A DNA stretch of 5,517 nt from JAGOBX01 sp017999075 [NCBI: Candidatus Babelota bacterium]. GTDB taxonomy: Bacteria; JAGOBX01. The stretch covers positions 1 through 5,517 of the forward strand of contig JAGOBX010000276.1 of NCBI GenBank assembly GCA_017999075.1. The letters run 5' to 3'. The translations under genes and the position numbers were made by a program. The notes beneath the pieces are model-generated. The model did not search any database, was not told the DNA's origin, and saw nothing but the letters and a program-made list of their open reading frames with translations. Positions 4,477-5,517 of the stretch are shown piece after piece (position 1 is the first letter of the stretch; every line of letters begins with the position of its first letter).

Positions 4477-5517
4477 ATGAAAAAAAAAATTTTTTGTTTA
4501 CTAATTTTGTTTTATTCCATTAATTCTTTAATGGCTTTAAATCCTGTAATAATTTTTCAAGGAAAACTTACAGATAATATTGGAGTAAGAGTAAACGGGA
4601 CATTGCCTGTAATTTTTTCAATATATACGGAAGAATCAGGGGGCGCCGCTTTATGGACTGAAACGCAAAATTCTGTACAATTTGAAAACGGAATTTTTAC
4701 TACAGAACTTGGAAATCAAAATCCTTTAACCTCATTACAACTTGACAAAACATATTATTTAGGAATAAATTTAAACAATACAGGAGAACTAAGTCCACGC
4801 AGAAAAATAAATTATAATCTTTATTCTATAAAATCAATTTATTCAGATACTGCATCAACAACGAATTATTTAAATACTAATGCTGTAGGATTGGGAAGTT
4901 TAATTATAACTGATACACTGACTGTAAACGGATCATTTATAGTAAAAAAAGACGGCAAAGTAGGGATAAACACTTCAAATCCTGAAGAACAACTTGAAAT
5001 ATCAGGAAAAGTCAAAGCTACTCATTTCATAGGTGATGGCTCTCAATTGACTGGAGTTCAATATACAGCTCTTACAGGCGACATCATAAGTAAAACAGAA
5101 GTCAATTCTTTATTAAGTAAAGTAGGAACAGACACATACGGATTAAATATTCGAATAAACAATTTAGAAAGCGATTCAGTAAACACTGAAAACAGAATTA
5201 CTTCAAATGAAAATTTCATAAACAGCATTACAGACACTTTCTATACTGAATCAGAAATCAATTCAAAACTTAATACTCTCGGCGTGGACACAAATGCTTT
5301 ACTAAACAGGGTTCTATCTCTTGAATCAGATTCACAGAACACTGATATCAGACTAATGAGTTTAGAAAGCGATTCTCAAAACACTGAAAGCAGAATTACT
5401 TTAAATGAAAATTTTATAAACAGCATTACAGACACTTTCTATACTGAATCAGAAATCAATTCAAAACTTAATACTCTCGGCGTGGACACAAATGCTTTGT
5501 TACACAGGGTTTTATCT
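4477..5517 (+). CDS. Exported fibre-like repeat protein, N-terminal part (runs off the window)
   Basis: The frame stays open for 347 codons to the right edge; the stop is not in the window. It begins with a Sec signal peptide (MKKKIFCLLILFYSINSLMA, probable cleavage after Ala20). Residues about 26-120 (FQGKLTDNIGV ... VIFSIYTEESGGAALWTET ... NGIFTTELGNQNPL ... YYLGINL ... SPRRKINYNLYSIKS) form an N-terminal domain I know from large secreted proteins of uncultured diderms. Next come a KVGINTSNPEEQLEISGKVK segment and HFIGDGSQLTGV (183-194), motifs typical of tail-fibre and adhesin-like proteins whose C-terminus often carries a Peptidase_S74 chaperone. From residue 230 a 66-residue repeat follows, with FYTESEINSKL segments and LESDS-NT-R heptad-like stretches suggesting trimeric coiled coil. 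AAGG 9 nt upstream supports the ATG. It is probably a surface or secreted fibre; the ligand is unknown. Confidence 0.85.
   Translation, partial: MKKKIFCLLILFYSINSLMALNPVIIFQGKLTDNIGVRVNGTLPVIFSIYTEESGGAALWTETQNSVQFENGIFTTELGNQNPLTSLQLDKTYYLGINLNNTGELSPRRKINYNLYSIKSIYSDTASTTNYLNTNAVGLGSLIITDTLTVNGSFIVKKDGKVGINTSNPEEQLEISGKVKATHFIGDGSQLTGVQYTALTGDIISKTEVNSLLSKVGTDTYGLNIRINNLESDSVNTENRITSNENFINSITDTFYTESEINSKLNTLGVDTNALLNRVLSLESDSQNTDIRLMSLESDSQNTESRITLNENFINSITDTFYTESEINSKLNTLGVDTNALLHRVLS
5164..5517 (+). repeat. 198-nt in-frame tandem repeat in the fibre-like gene
   Basis: The period is 198 nt (66 codons): copy 1 is 5164-5361 and copy 2 begins at 5362 and is cut by the window edge after 156 nt. 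Positions 5218-5300 and 5416-5498 are identical over 83 nt, including third codon positions. Each unit has a 52-residue part (LESDS ... NENFINSITDTFYTESEINSKL ... RVLS), and copy 1 closes with a 14-residue LESDSQNTDIRLMS segment that is a short version of the unit's start. More copies may lie beyond the edge. Confidence 0.93.

Noticed and set aside
5164-5517. CRISPR-like array
   Set aside because: The repeats are long, in frame, contiguous and coding, with no unique spacers between short repeats.

Overview
This is a strongly AT-rich bacterial window with short intergenic gaps. It carries signalling genes and one secreted, repeat-containing protein. The organism is probably a diderm (Gram-negative-type) bacterium. 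The DUF342/FapA-type beta-helix protein, the chemotaxis-type signalling genes and the exported fibre-like protein with the 'IGDGSQLTGV' motif are a combination I associate with low-GC diderms such as Elusimicrobiota, Margulisbacteria or similar uncultured groups. The phylum cannot be fixed from this sequence alone.

Layout. (1) Positions 1-2740, minus strand, form a signalling operon read right to left: a membrane diguanylate cyclase with a PilJ/NarX-like external domain, then a CheA-like protein with a phosphotransfer (P1) domain, a P2-like domain and a CheW-like (P5) domain but no kinase core, then the N-terminal 140 residues of a membrane sensor, probably a chemoreceptor, which overlaps it by 14 nt and runs off the window. 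(2) Positions 2741-3064 are a gene-free divergent control region with a short GC-richer palindromic repeat pair and candidate promoters in both directions. (3) Positions 3065-3268, plus strand, hold a solitary thiS-like sulfur-carrier gene ending in Gly-Gly. (4) Positions 3283-4248, minus strand, hold a two-gene unit: a STAS-domain anti-sigma-factor-antagonist-like protein with a strong Shine-Dalgarno, then a miniature FapA/DUF342 beta-helix protein. (5) Positions 4249-4476 are a very AT-rich divergent intergenic region. (6) From 4477 to the right edge, plus strand, is the start of a large exported fibre-like protein with a signal peptide, an N-terminal domain seen in such proteins, and a 66-residue tandem repeat that is nearly identical at DNA level.

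How the genes may work together. The left operon joins c-di-GMP synthesis, a kinase-less CheA-like phosphotransfer/coupling protein and a membrane sensor. This suggests a sensory array that controls motility or surface behaviour and needs a histidine kinase supplied in trans. The STAS/FapA-like pair may be a second switch of the partner-switching type feeding a structural polymer-forming protein, but that is inference. The fibre protein may be a surface structure. No CRISPR, tRNA, rRNA, transposase or recognisable defence system is present. The most unusual item is the P1-P2-P5 CheA-like protein.
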